The notes beneath the pieces were generated by a model. It did not search any database, was not told where the DNA came from, and saw nothing but the letters and a program-made list of their open reading frames with translations. Shown here one piece after another: positions 1 to 9,617 of a stretch of 32,137 nucleotides of DNA (the stretch's first letter is position 1; each line of letters opens with the position of its first letter). The position numbers were made by a program, and so were the translations under genes. Source of the DNA: Shewanella sp. Isolate13 (GTDB lineage Bacteria > Pseudomonadota > Gammaproteobacteria > Enterobacterales > Shewanellaceae); contig NZ_JAKEVD010000041.1 in NCBI RefSeq assembly GCF_022398325.1, positions 1-32,137 on the forward strand. Reading direction: 5' to 3'.

Positions 1-101
1 CTATTATCAGTTGCTATCCTCATAAAAAGTTAATAAATTGTAACCAGTTAGTGTGGAGACAGAAAGATAATAACTTCCTCCCGAAACAAAGGTGAAATTT
101 A

Positions 102-2264
102 TTGGGGAAAATAGAAAAAAATAAACTCGTGTTAGCCTCTGTGTTAGGGTTCATTGGATTAGTCATCAACCTCTATCCCATCCATCTGTTCGCTAACATT
201 CAGCTGATCCTCGGCAACATATCTTATGTTGTTGCCGCGATATTGCTTGGCCCTTGGTATGCACTTTACACCGCAGCCATTACCGTTACCGGGCTAATGA
301 TCGTTTGGGATAGCCCCCATGTGTATTTTCTATTTGGCGTTGAGGCTCTCTTTCTTGGTTTTGCAAGGCGAAGAGACATCTACGCTCTATACGCCAGCTT
401 TGGTTTTTGGCTATTCGTCGGAATGCCACTGTTTTACCTGTATATCTTTCTCTTTACCGATCTACCCAGTAGCCATATTGCTTTCGTGATCCTCAAGCAA
501 GGGATCAATGGACTCGTCTACGCCTGTATTGGTTCACTACTGATTATTTTAACCCCCTCGTTTTGGCACTTTAAAAGCAAGCTAAAAGACCAACGCAGAC
601 GTACATTCAATGCCCAGCTCACCTATACTTTTACCCTAGTGATTACCGTTGCCCTACTTTTGGCCGCATTGCTGTTTAACAATCAATTTATCGAGCGCCA
701 ACAAGCTTTGCTCTACCACAATATTGAAAACTCTGCCGACCATTTAGGGCTATCGACTCAGGCTTACCTAAACTATCACCGCCAAGCGATTAAAAACGCG
801 GCCGCATGGCTCAGCTTAAATCAACACTCTGCGGCAGATGAGCAGATATTGCTATCACAGCTGCACGGCAACTACCCTGGATTTATCACCATGTTGCTTG
901 CCGACAGAAGAGGCTCGATTATAGGCGCCAGTCCTGCGTCATTACTTTCCAGTCTAGAGAACCTACCAGCGTTCAATATCCGTGATAGAAACTACTTTGT
1001 AGAGGCCTTTATTAATCAGCGAAACTATACTTCTCCGGTTTTCTTGGGTAAGGGGTTTGGCCAGGATCCGATTGTCGCCATTAGCGCCCCCATCTATCGA
1101 TCAGATACACCTCACCAGCCCATAGGGATCATCGAAGGTTCGCTTGACCTAAAAGAGTTCAAGGTAATCGATCACATCAATACCAGCAGTGATAACCAAT
1201 CCATTGTGCTCGTAGACAATCATCACCGAGTAATATATGCCACCGACAATCTCAATATCCCCCCCTTGTCGGAATTTACTTACACGTTGCCGAGTCGGAA
1301 TTACATCACCCCCTTCCCTACGCTTAATATCGCCCACAGCGACAATATGGCACCCGAGTATGTCTATGCCAATATAACACTCGAAAATGGTTGGCAGCTG
1401 TTCGTTCTTAACCCGTTTCGTCCCCTAGTCGAACTGGTTGAAGGCATGTATTTAGCAACCTTTGCAATCTTATTCCTCGCGCTATTGATCACCATCTATA
1501 TCTCACATGTCATCAGTGGGCGTCTTACCTTGCCACTAGAAAATATTGCCAGCAAGTTCAGCACGGCCCCTGAGAACGCTCATGTGGAATATGCGATAGA
1601 TGCAGAGTCACCGCAAGAGATCTACTCACTGTTTCAGCGCTTACAGCAGAGTAAAAGCCAGCTTATTGGTTATCAGCTGGAACTGGAAGAAAAGGTCGCG
1701 CTGCGAACGCTAGAGCTTGAACGGGCAAATAACAAATTACAGGCATTAGCCGAAAAAGACTCTCTCACAGGTCTTTATAATCGTCGCTATGCCGAAAATC
1801 AGTTCCCCGCCATTCAGGAGCTTTGCCAAAGAAGCGATGAAGTGATTGCCATTGCACTACTGGACCTTGATAAGTTTAAGTTCATTAATGACACTTACGG
1901 CCATGACGGCGGCGACCTTACCCTTAAACGGGTTGCCGAGCTCCTCTGCCAGGAGTTTAAACGCGAATCAGATATCATCGTAAGATACGGCGGCGAAGAG
2001 TTTTTACTGATCATGCCCCTTTGTAACGCCTTGAAAATTGAGGGGCATTTGGAACGCTTTAGACACAAGCTACAAGAGATAATCATCGAGCAACCCAAAG
2101 ATAGAGTACAATTCCAAGTGACGACTAGCATAGGTGCGGTCATAGGTAATGGAAGCTTCGGTGCCTCACTTGACGAATGGGTTAAGCAAGCCGACATCAA
2201 TCTGTATAAAGCCAAGAGTGCAGGCAGAAATCACCTCATTTTCACCACTTTAGAAGACTCATAA
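102..2264 (+). CDS. Membrane-bound diguanylate cyclase with periplasmic Cache-like sensor
   Basis: Makes cyclic di-GMP from two GTP at the inner membrane. The first ~185 residues hold several hydrophobic segments. They are followed by a ~240-residue extracytoplasmic region with Cache-like features (for example the RDRNYF stretch), another membrane segment near residues 447-470, a HAMP/coiled-coil linker and a C-terminal GGDEF domain (about 555-716). The active-site motif is GGEEF (630-634). An RxxD inhibitory site (RESD, 621-624) lies exactly five residues before it, so product feedback inhibition is expected. No EAL domain follows. The start is TTG, chosen because AAAGGTGA sits six bases upstream and no in-frame ATG is better placed. 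The ligand is unknown. It is convergent with the hydrolase downstream. Confidence 0.9.
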   Translation: MGKIEKNKLVLASVLGFIGLVINLYPIHLFANIQLILGNISYVVAAILLGPWYALYTAAITVTGLMIVWDSPHVYFLFGVEALFLGFARRRDIYALYASFGFWLFVGMPLFYLYIFLFTDLPSSHIAFVILKQGINGLVYACIGSLLIILTPSFWHFKSKLKDQRRRTFNAQLTYTFTLVITVALLLAALLFNNQFIERQQALLYHNIENSADHLGLSTQAYLNYHRQAIKNAAAWLSLNQHSAADEQILLSQLHGNYPGFITMLLADRRGSIIGASPASLLSSLENLPAFNIRDRNYFVEAFINQRNYTSPVFLGKGFGQDPIVAISAPIYRSDTPHQPIGIIEGSLDLKEFKVIDHINTSSDNQSIVLVDNHHRVIYATDNLNIPPLSEFTYTLPSRNYITPFPTLNIAHSDNMAPEYVYANITLENGWQLFVLNPFRPLVELVEGMYLATFAILFLALLITIYISHVISGRLTLPLENIASKFSTAPENAHVEYAIDAESPQEIYSLFQRLQQSKSQLIGYQLELEEKVALRTLELERANNKLQALAEKDSLTGLYNRRYAENQFPAIQELCQRSDEVIAIALLDLDKFKFINDTYGHDGGDLTLKRVAELLCQEFKRESDIIVRYGGEEFLLIMPLCNALKIEGHLERFRHKLQEIIIEQPKDRVQFQVTTSIGAVIGNGSFGASLDEWVKQADINLYKAKSAGRNHLIFTTLEDS

Positions 2265-2327
2265 GCTCGATGAGGTATGAAAGCAAAACCCTATCCACAA
2301 CATATTTGGCAAGCCAGTTAGCCAAAG

Positions 2328-3767
2328 TTAAGGGACTATGACCTCATCCATTTTATCAAGCAGATAGCTGTGAAAAGGATTCCACTTCTGCCGCAACATC
2401 TCACTGGCAGACACACTTATTACCCCTCTCTCCCCACGAGAAGCACCGATACCGATCTGAATATGGGGCTTTTTCTCATCCCAAGTAGGACCATAGAGGG
2501 GATCATGTCTTGGAAAAGGCAGTGCAACATGAGACAGAGAGTAAACCTGCTTTGGCCAACTTAATCCAAGCGATGTGATCGTATTATCATTTAAGCGCCT
2601 AGCTTGAAGCTCTCTGCTCTCAGAGCTCTGATTTTCAACTAAGGTAAAGTCATAATTAAACTGCCCCTTAGTCATCATCTGCCGGTAAGGCTCGAGGGGA
2701 TCATGTAAAATAAGGCTCAAATTCACCTTAGTGCGATTGATGTCGAATAACACCAACTCATGACCAGCATCGGGCAACAGGCTATATAGTGAACTTATCA
2801 CCGCACTGGTATCCACGGTATCATCGGTCAGGGACTGAAACGTCAATATAGGTGGTAACGCCTCTAGCGCTTTTAAGCCCAGCCCCTGAACAAGCTGGTG
2901 ATTACGCAATGAAAGCTGATACACCACATCTCCAGCATTTACGGCGAAGGAGCCGTACTTAAAGGGATCATATTCAGCCTGAATGCTATTCCAGCTTAGC
3001 TTATCTAAACCGAGTACCGTCCCGAGCCTAGCCTGCCATTTTGCACCTGCAGCAACGGGAGGCAAACCTATTGCGGGTGAGATCAACACCATGGCTGCGT
3101 AATCGCTCCCTTTGTTGGACGCAATCTGCTCGAGTTCATGATTCAGCGCCAATGCCGCACCAGTAGAGAAGCCAACTAAATACAAGGGTTTCTCACCTAA
3201 CACCCGCTTCATATGTGCCGTTGCGAGCGCCACAGCGCCAGCCATATCTTGCCAATAGATATGGGTCAACGCCGATGGCAAGGTGCCGTGACCTGGTAGC
3301 CTTAATCCTAGAACATGGGCTTGGTCTTTATAGTGCTTAGCGAAATGTGACATGGCATAAGGAGAGTCAGACATGCCGTGAATGAGCAGTACCCCAAACT
3401 CGGCATCGGCGTTGGCCCATTCATAGCTTCTATTCCAGTCTTGTGACCAGTGGGCAGGATCGGAGTAACTGCCGCGAACATAGCGATTGATAACATCAAA
3501 CGGTTGAGGTGCTTCCGCGTCAAGGTAGATCTTGTTTTCTAGCTCATCGAACAGCTTATCTTCAAGCTGCATATACTCTGAAAAACTGCTCACATCACTG
3601 TGCGCACGATACTCAGAGGTTAACTCAGTTGTATGCCATGGTGATAAGTCGGGGCGAGAATTCAAATACCAAACGGCCATCGCGATTAACGCAAGGCAGG
3701 TTCCTAAGGAGGCGTAAAACAACGCAAAGGCTAAATGTTTTGTCGACCCTATAATAATGGCTTTCAT
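2328..3767 (-). CDS. Membrane-anchored alpha/beta hydrolase (serine hydrolase, lipase-like)
   Basis: Residues ~11-35 form one hydrophobic anchor, so the catalytic domain probably lies in the periplasm. The hydrolase fold is recognisable from LLIHGMSDSP (oxyanion region, ~127-136), LRLPGHG (~155-161) and the nucleophile elbow GFSTG with Ser201. A candidate acid lies in the LTDDTVDTS stretch; a C-terminal His (SHVALPFPRHD) may complete the triad. The first third is longer than in a minimal hydrolase. The substrate cannot be read from sequence; a short-chain ester or lysophospholipid is possible. The gene is head-to-head with the small gene on the plus strand, and its start lies close to a TATAAT hexamer used by the other direction. 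Confidence 0.8.
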   Translation of the reverse strand: MKAIIIGSTKHLAFALFYASLGTCLALIAMAVWYLNSRPDLSPWHTTELTSEYRAHSDVSSFSEYMQLEDKLFDELENKIYLDAEAPQPFDVINRYVRGSYSDPAHWSQDWNRSYEWANADAEFGVLLIHGMSDSPYAMSHFAKHYKDQAHVLGLRLPGHGTLPSALTHIYWQDMAGAVALATAHMKRVLGEKPLYLVGFSTGAALALNHELEQIASNKGSDYAAMVLISPAIGLPPVAAGAKWQARLGTVLGLDKLSWNSIQAEYDPFKYGSFAVNAGDVVYQLSLRNHQLVQGLGLKALEALPPILTFQSLTDDTVDTSAVISSLYSLLPDAGHELVLFDINRTKVNLSLILHDPLEPYRQMMTKGQFNYDFTLVENQSSESRELQARRLNDNTITSLGLSWPKQVYSLSHVALPFPRHDPLYGPTWDEKKPHIQIGIGASRGERGVISVSASEMLRQKWNPFHSYLLDKMDEVIVP

Positions 3768-3849
3768 AATCGTCGCGACTTCCCCTAAACAAGCAATTAA
3801 GTTAACTTACACGCTTTTACACCGAAACGGTGAGGTTAAAGAGAAAACA

Positions 3850-4329
3850 TTGAATAAAAATAACCAGATTATAGGTTTAGATAACGCAAAAATATGTTTC
3901 TATCTACCCACCCCACCTATACTCAGTGCTGACTGGAGCCATACTGCGCCCTCGGCCATACAAAACCTTATCCAGGTTAACGGTAATCATTGGCGCAAGA
4001 TCCTAACTATCATGGCCAAAATCGCTGTTACCGATACCAATTGGAAAGGCTATCGAGATGAGCTGTTACTCAAGCAAGATGAATCGATTTTGATTGATAG
4101 CCACCAGCTTAATCCAAAGGCCTGCGTGCATATCGTTTGCGGCCAACTAAGTGCTCAGAACTTAAATCTTACCCCTGACCTCTTTACGCCAATATCCCCT
4201 ACGGCTAACTATGTTAGCAAGCATGCAAGTCAAGCTATCTACCTCTGCCCCTATCTCGACTACCGTCAATTCCCAAACCTGCAGATCGATCTATTAAGAG
4301 GGGCGTTAAATCTCCCGCCACTGAGTTAA
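3850..4329 (+). CDS. Small conserved-type cytoplasmic protein of unknown function (DUF6942-like)
   Basis: About 159 residues with no signal peptide or membrane segment. Segments such as FYLPTPPIL, NHWRKI and CPYLDYRQFPN resemble a small gammaproteobacterial family I recall as DUF6942; this is from memory and unverified. The start is uncertain. An in-frame ATG at 3757 overlaps the first codons of the divergent hydrolase and has no ribosome site. TTG at 3850 has an AGAG-type site and lies just before the conserved-looking part; TATAAT at 3750-3755 would give it a leader of ~90 bases. It ends before a bidirectional terminator shared with nadE. No function is proposed. Confidence 0.6.
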   Translation: MNKNNQIIGLDNAKICFYLPTPPILSADWSHTAPSAIQNLIQVNGNHWRKILTIMAKIAVTDTNWKGYRDELLLKQDESILIDSHQLNPKACVHIVCGQLSAQNLNLTPDLFTPISPTANYVSKHASQAIYLCPYLDYRQFPNLQIDLLRGALNLPPLS

Positions 4330-4383
4330 TCCTTAACCAGTAAAGAATGCAGCTATTGAAGCAAGTGGTTTAGGGCTAGTAAA

Positions 4384-4403
4384 AAAGGCGCCGCGGCGCC
4401 TTT
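4384..4403. terminator. Bidirectional rho-independent terminator
   Basis: A 20-base perfect palindrome (AAAGGCGC, CGCG centre, GCGCCTTT), with an A-run on its left and TTT on its right, sits between two convergent genes. It can end transcription of the small plus-strand gene and of nadE. Confidence 0.75.
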
Positions 4404-4419
4404 AAAACAGAATGGAGAA

Positions 4420-5250
4420 TCAATCATAGATCGTCGGAATTGGCTCACGCTTATGTTGAGTTGCACGATAGATCCCAATCAGCTTATCGTTAACAAAATC
4501 GCTGACCTCTTTCCCCTCTAGGAAGTCATCAATCTGATCATAGCTAAGACCTAGGGCAACTTCATCTTCTAGCTGCGGCTTGTTCTCTTCCAGATCTGCC
4601 GTCGGCGCCTTAACGACCAATGACTCTGGCGCACCGAGGAAGGCTGCAAGTTGACGAACCTGACGTTTATTAAGGCCAAACAGCGGCGCTAAATCGCAGG
4701 CACCATCACCCCACTTGGTATAAAAACCGGTAATATTTTCAGCGCTATGATCGGTACCAACCACAAGGCCGGCGACTAAACCTGCGATTTCATACTGGGC
4801 AACCATGCGCATTCTCGCCTTGACATTGCCCTTCACAAAATCGACTTTATCGGCATCAGGCAGCTCAATACCCGCCGCTTCAACAGCAGCTAAGCTCTCA
4901 CCATGAACACCATCGACCCCAGATTTCACATTCACAGTGACCAGTTTTGAAGGCTGAATAAACTGACAAGCCAATTGGGCTTCATCTTCGTCTTTTTGCA
5001 CACCGTAAGGCAGACGAACCGCGATAAACTGGTAGTTCTTACCGTTAGACTCACTATTGAGTTCATCAACGGCAAGCTGACACAAACGCCCCGCTAATGA
5101 AGAGTCTACGCCACCACTGATCCCCAAGACTAAAGAAGATGTACTCGACTGCTTAAGCTTTGATTTAATGAATGCAATACGCCTTTGTACTTCAAAGCCA
5201 GGATCAATAGCATTAAGCACCTTCATTTCTCTTAAGATCTGTCCTTTCAC
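4420..5250 (-). CDS. nadE: NH3-dependent NAD(+) synthetase
   Basis: Last step of NAD synthesis: deamido-NAD + ATP + ammonia to NAD. The PP-loop SGGVDSS is at residues 45-51. Family segments FIAVRLPYGVQ, VVGTDHSAE, GFYTKWGDG, LNKRQ and KAPTADLE follow the E. coli enzyme closely, as does the length (276 against 275). There is no glutaminase domain, so it uses free ammonia. The start is GTG at 5250, with GGAG eight bases upstream; the alignment with the E. coli N-terminus supports it over the internal ATG at codon 9. Monocistronic, with its own terminator. Confidence 0.95.
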   Translation of the reverse strand: MKGQILREMKVLNAIDPGFEVQRRIAFIKSKLKQSSTSSLVLGISGGVDSSLAGRLCQLAVDELNSESNGKNYQFIAVRLPYGVQKDEDEAQLACQFIQPSKLVTVNVKSGVDGVHGESLAAVEAAGIELPDADKVDFVKGNVKARMRMVAQYEIAGLVAGLVVGTDHSAENITGFYTKWGDGACDLAPLFGLNKRQVRQLAAFLGAPESLVVKAPTADLEENKPQLEDEVALGLSYDQIDDFLEGKEVSDFVNDKLIGIYRATQHKREPIPTIYD

Positions 5251-5418
5251 GTTCTACACTCCGATGGTAGTTGGCAGAAAAATCGATTTATATTATGGGT
5301 GAATTCGCTCGACAATTCACGACCTGTTTAATCACAATCGTGTTAATTTAGGCGTTAATTCGCAATATGTATCATTCAGGCCTTAAAATGGCCTTTAACT
5401 CACTCAATAAGAGACTCG

Positions 5419-6054
5419 ATGGAATATCAATTACTCATATCACTTAGCATCATTCATCTGGTGGCGCTCGCCAGCCCCGGCCCAGATTTTGCGTTAGTGG
5501 TTCGCCTTGCAACCCAAGAGTCGCGCACAGCAGCAGTCGCTTCGGCGCTTGGCATCGCAGTGGCCATTTTAGGCCATACCCTGCTTAGCTTAACTGGGGT
5601 TAGTCTCGTCATTCAAAGCTCTGAACAACTCTTTTTAATCGTACAACTCGCTGGAGCCAGCTACTTAGCTTGGATGGGAGTTGGCGCGATAACAGCGGCC
5701 TGGCAGCACTGGCGAGACCCAGTCACTCTCGAACAAAGCTCAAACAGCAAAGGGATAACCAGTTATCGCGGATTCTTGCAAGGGCTCTATACCAATCTGC
5801 TCAACCCGAAAGCCTTGGTCTTCTTTATCACCCTGTTTTCGACGCTGATCACCCCAACCGTTAGCCTCGGGACCAAGAGCATGGCTGCTCTGCTACTGTT
5901 TTTGTTGTCTTTTATCTGGTTTAGCTTTATCGCCGTGGTGCTATCTAAGCCTAGAGTGCAACTCAAGATGAAAAAGGCCAGCCCATTCATCAACCTTGTG
6001 ACTGGCATTATTTTTGTTGGCGTTGCGCTGACCATTATCTCAAGCATTTTTTAA
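5419..6054 (+). CDS. LysE/RhtB-family amino-acid exporter
   Basis: A 211-residue membrane protein with about six hydrophobic segments. The N-terminal family signature ASPGPDF (residues ~18-24) and the LNPKALVFF stretch are typical of LysE/RhtB exporters, which export amino acids such as lysine, threonine or homoserine lactone by proton exchange. The substrate cannot be told. It is convergent with the response regulator gene, with only 15 bases between the stops. Confidence 0.9.
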   Translation: MEYQLLISLSIIHLVALASPGPDFALVVRLATQESRTAAVASALGIAVAILGHTLLSLTGVSLVIQSSEQLFLIVQLAGASYLAWMGVGAITAAWQHWRDPVTLEQSSNSKGITSYRGFLQGLYTNLLNPKALVFFITLFSTLITPTVSLGTKSMAALLLFLLSFIWFSFIAVVLSKPRVQLKMKKASPFINLVTGIIFVGVALTIISSIF

Positions 6055-6069
6055 TTAAACATCTCGAAC

Positions 6070-7422
6070 TTAACTTAATTGGTGTTTCTCTAGACGATAC
6101 AAGAAAGCTTTGTAACTTAAGCCCAACTGCTTTGCCGCCTGAGTACGATTGCCGTCATGACGCGACATTGCCTGTTGTAAGCAATCTCTCTCAAATGCTT
6201 CCCACTCAAAACCGGACTCGGGTAGGACGAACCGATTCGAATTATTGATGACTTGCCCTGAACTCAACTCGGCCACTAGCTCCTGCTCGTCCCCTAATAA
6301 CACAAACCGCTCGATGCGGTTAGAGAGCTCACGAACATTCCCCGGCCAAGGGTAATCCAGTAACAGCTTCATCACTGGAGCACTCAATTTAATAGGCTCT
6401 ACTTTATATTGAGCACCATGAGTCTTTAAGAAATGCTCGATAAGCCGCCCTATATCCTCTTTGCGCTCCCTAAGTGGCGGCATATCGATTGGCACCACGT
6501 TGAGTCGATAGAATAGATCTTCTCTAAAATTGCCCTTCTCGACTTCCTCTTTAAGGTTGCGGTGGGTTGCGGCAATCACCCTAACATCGAGTTTTAATTC
6601 TCCGTTCTGCCCTAGTCTTGAGATCACCCCTTCCTGTAAGAAACGCAGCAACTTTGTTTGCTGTAACAGGGGTAACTCTCCGATCTCATCGAGAAAGATA
6701 GTGCCGCCATCTGCTGCCTCGAGCTTGCCGATTTTCTGGGTATTGGCACCAGTAAATGCCCCTTTTTCTGCCCCAAAGAGTTCAGACTCGGCTAGGCTTT
6801 CAGGAATCGCACCGCAATTGATTGCAACAAATGGCTTATGTTGACGAGTAGATAACTGGTACAAGGCCCTTGCGGCAAGCTCTTTACCCGTACCACTTTC
6901 ACCACCAATCAGCACGGTCGCATCGGTTGCGCTCACCCTTTGCACCCGAGCATAGACCTTTTGCATACAGGGCGCCCGCCCCACGAGTCCCACCAGCTCT
7001 TGTTGTTGAGATAACTCAGATGTTAAACGGCGATTTTGCTGTTTTAATGTAAGCGATTTTGCGACCTTATCTATGGCCATCAATAGTGACTGACGCTGAT
7101 AGGGTTTTGACAAGTAATCATCAGCCCCGGCCTGCATGGCATCGACCGCGTGGGTGATAGTGCCGTAAGCGGTCGCGATGATAAAACCCATATCGGGGTG
7201 CTCTCGCCTGACATAACTGAGCAGATCCATACCGGTTAACTGCCCGAGCTTCCAATCGGAAAAGACTAGGTCTGGTGGGCTTCGCTTAATTAATACAATC
7301 GCCTCTTCCACGCTCTCTGCACTCAAAATCTGATACTGATTCGATGCAAGAATTTGACAGATAAGCTCTCGTTGATCCGGCTCATCCTCAACCACTAAAA
7401 TTTGCAAAGGAGCATTATTCAT
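6070..7422 (-). CDS. Sigma-54-dependent response regulator (NtrC family)
   Basis: Complete three-domain activator of sigma-54 RNA polymerase. Receiver domain 1-120 with acidic residues in VVEDEP, phospho-acceptor Asp56 and Lys106. AAA+ domain with Walker A GESGTGKE (174-181), the sigma-54 contact loop GAFTGA intact (221-226), and Walker B within TIFLDEIGEL. A Fis-type helix-turn-helix occupies the last ~40 residues (GNRTQAAKQLGLSYKAF). The start overlaps the kinase stop by four bases (ATGA), so the two are translationally coupled. A good sigma-54 promoter stands just beyond the kinase, in front of a secreted-protein gene that is the obvious target. All catalytic residues checked are present. 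Confidence 0.95.
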   Translation of the reverse strand: MNNAPLQILVVEDEPDQRELICQILASNQYQILSAESVEEAIVLIKRSPPDLVFSDWKLGQLTGMDLLSYVRREHPDMGFIIATAYGTITHAVDAMQAGADDYLSKPYQRQSLLMAIDKVAKSLTLKQQNRRLTSELSQQQELVGLVGRAPCMQKVYARVQRVSATDATVLIGGESGTGKELAARALYQLSTRQHKPFVAINCGAIPESLAESELFGAEKGAFTGANTQKIGKLEAADGGTIFLDEIGELPLLQQTKLLRFLQEGVISRLGQNGELKLDVRVIAATHRNLKEEVEKGNFREDLFYRLNVVPIDMPPLRERKEDIGRLIEHFLKTHGAQYKVEPIKLSAPVMKLLLDYPWPGNVRELSNRIERFVLLGDEQELVAELSSGQVINNSNRFVLPESGFEWEAFERDCLQQAMSRHDGNRTQAAKQLGLSYKAFLYRLEKHQLS

Positions 7423-9137
7423 GAGTTTGCCTCTGTTTGATTACGATCTGCTCTCGAGCCTAGCTTTGAGCTTGAGTCTGCCTTTGAATCTGAGTCATAC
7501 GGCTGGCTTTGTTCACCATGCCCAAAAATGAGTGTCACTATGGTGCCGCCCTGGGGGTTATCTTCATACAAGATCTCACCATCATAATGACTCTCGATTA
7601 ACCGCTTAGCAATATAGATCCCCATCCCGGTTCCTTCCGCTTTAGTGGTGATATGAGGCTTAAACATCTGTTGTTTAACCATAGGATCAATCCCTTTCCC
7701 CCAGTCGGTAATGATCACCTTCTTGCCATTAGCGTCTTGGGCCAGCTCGATACGGATCGCCTCGGAATTGGGGTCGGCTTCGATCGCGTTAATCACCACC
7801 GCATGCAAGATACTCCTCAGCTCAGACTCCGCCCCCTTAACACTTAGCGTTGCCGATTGTGAGTCAAAATGCACCTTAGGCTTAATCCCTGTGATTGATA
7901 ACTCCAGCAGTATATCTTGGATAATGGTATTTAGCGGAATCGCTCTGTCACGGGCCACCTCATGGCTCGAAAGCGTCAGCAACGACTGTATACTCTTATC
8001 CATCAAGGCAATTTTTTGCTGCATCTTGCTATTGAGCTTCTCTCGCTCGGCTAATGTCTCGCTGCACGTTGTCTGCTCGGAGAGTAGACCTAGGGTATGC
8101 AGCGGATTTCTCAAACTGTGGGCAATACCACGAGTGATCTGGCCAAGATCCGCTAGGTGTTGCTGCTGCGACATCTGCTGCTCTTTTTTGCTCAGCTCTG
8201 CCAATGCCAAACTCATTGCATTAAATCCTTTTAAGATCTGCTTTAACTCCTTAACCCCCTGTTCCTTAAGTTGTACGCCAAACTGCCCCTCAGCCAAGCA
8301 TTGGTGACCAGAAGCAAGCTTAGATAATGGCTCGGTCACGTGATGACTCAGCCAATACGCCAGCAACAAAGCCACCACACTGGTCAGCAAGATAGCGAGT
8401 AACACTGATTCACTGAAGCGTTCTAATAGCTGGTTAGCGCCACGGCTTGGCAGCTCCACACTGCGCTCACTATTGAGTTCAATGGGCTCGCCATTGCCAC
8501 TGTGCCCCTCCACAATCAGCACTCGACCATCTTCAAGCCACTCATCGGTATGGATCTCAATATTTGCTAAACTCTGCTCGACTCGCTGCTGATACTCCCG
8601 CGCAGCTTGCTCGCGCAGTAGCGCCATATTCTCAAGATTACTCTTCTGTAAGGCTCGCTCTTTGGCTAATAATGACTGTACCTTCTGTTTTAGTGCCGCT
8701 TGCTTAGCCTTAAAATCCTCACTCTTGTGCTGCAATTCGTCGCCTGAGGACACGCCATGAGCAAGCTCTAGTGCCAATTGATCAATTTCAGCATTTAAAC
8801 CGCTAAGCTCAGCTGCTAATTCTTGCTCCGCTTCGTCAGCTAAGCTACCGACCTTATCTTGCAGCAGCTCACTGCGTTCAATCCAATCCAGCTCAGGACC
8901 TTTAGCGTCAGGTACAGCTATCGGCTCTGGCGTTTCTGGAAAGGAGAACTCCAACCGCTCCAGCTCTGCCGCATTCTCAATCACCACACTCACTAGGCTT
9001 TTTGATAAGCTTTTCGAACTTTGTTCAAGTTCGGCCTGCAACTGCGCCTTAAAATACTGCGCCACAAAAAGCTGACTCATGGCCAACATCAAGATCAGCG
9101 CACCAAATAATATAAACACATAGCGTTTTATCGACAT
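7419..9137 (-). CDS. Sensor histidine kinase with coiled-coil periplasmic sensor, partner of the sigma-54 regulator
   Basis: Membrane segment ~6-28, periplasmic region ~30-240, second membrane segment ~243-263, HAMP, then the kinase core. The H-box holds His340 (GIAHSLRNPL), followed by an N-box (NAIEAD), G1 (DWGKGI) and G2 (GTGMGIYIAK). The periplasmic part is unusual: a long, charged, predicted coiled coil (~85-200), then RVLIVEGHS at 205-213. The same motif in the same order occurs in the secreted protein encoded divergently. No known ligand-binding fold is seen. Transcription of the pair starts toward the left, back-to-back with the sigma-54-driven gene. The last ~35 residues are a low-complexity Ser/Asp/Lys tail. 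Confidence 0.92.
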   Translation of the reverse strand: MSIKRYVFILFGALILMLAMSQLFVAQYFKAQLQAELEQSSKSLSKSLVSVVIENAAELERLEFSFPETPEPIAVPDAKGPELDWIERSELLQDKVGSLADEAEQELAAELSGLNAEIDQLALELAHGVSSGDELQHKSEDFKAKQAALKQKVQSLLAKERALQKSNLENMALLREQAAREYQQRVEQSLANIEIHTDEWLEDGRVLIVEGHSGNGEPIELNSERSVELPSRGANQLLERFSESVLLAILLTSVVALLLAYWLSHHVTEPLSKLASGHQCLAEGQFGVQLKEQGVKELKQILKGFNAMSLALAELSKKEQQMSQQQHLADLGQITRGIAHSLRNPLHTLGLLSEQTTCSETLAEREKLNSKMQQKIALMDKSIQSLLTLSSHEVARDRAIPLNTIIQDILLELSITGIKPKVHFDSQSATLSVKGAESELRSILHAVVINAIEADPNSEAIRIELAQDANGKKVIITDWGKGIDPMVKQQMFKPHITTKAEGTGMGIYIAKRLIESHYDGEILYEDNPQGGTIVTLIFGHGEQSQPYDSDSKADSSSKLGSRADRNQTEANS

Positions 9138-9485
9138 ATTCTGCTCTTTTCATTTCCCTATCTACTGGTTGCTACCTATAGGTTCCGACAGCGGTTTTAT
9201 CACTCGATTCCCATATGGCCATACAAGATTGATACCAACCGACTTCCCTAGCCCCAGTAATGAATGCCATCGTAATACCCCTAGAAACGCAAGTCATCCT
9301 GATGAAAAGCATCACGAATATCCAACGTTAGCGGCACGACACATGACCCAAGCTAACACAAACAAACACAATATCCTCATATCGGGAAGTCACCTGCCTA
9401 TATCCGTAACTATTTCAACGGTTCATTTTTAGGCTGAGGGGCAAACATACCACCAATACCAGCAGCCCTCTGGGGTTAACAGAGT
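9138..9485. other. Intergenic region between divergent kinase and secreted-protein genes
   Basis: About 350 bases without a credible gene. It should hold the kinase promoter and the upstream activator sites for the sigma-54 promoter to its right. A short CTCTG/CAGAG inverted repeat lies just left of the -24 element. I could not identify a convincing dyad site for the response regulator. The open frames here have no ribosome site and no recognisable protein character. Confidence 0.5.
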
Positions 9486-9501
9486 TGGCACAGCCTTAGC
9501 A
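9486..9501 (+). promoter_or_regulatory. Sigma-54 (-24/-12) promoter
   Basis: TGGCACAGCCTTAGCA matches the consensus TGGCACGnnnnTTGCW at all but two positions. The invariant GG (9487-9488) and GC (9499-9500) are correctly spaced. Transcription would begin near 9511-9513, about 105 bases before the ATG of the secreted protein. The adjacent sigma-54 response regulator is the natural activator. Confidence 0.75.
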
Positions 9502-9617
9502 GTATCTAGTCGTAATCGCCTAGCGGTAACCCTATAGTGGAAATGCCCTTGTGGTTGCCACGGTTAGGAAATCATCAGATAAATGAATCACAAGCAATAC
9601 TATTAAAGGGAATAATT

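Noticed and set aside
7711..8307. 198-residue open frame opposite the kinase gene
   Set aside because: It is antisense to the conserved kinase core and low in complexity (Ser/Cys/Leu-rich), typical of a shadow frame.
9169..9432. 87-residue open frame between the kinase and secreted-protein genes
   Set aside because: It occupies the divergent regulatory region, lacks a ribosome site and has no protein-like composition.
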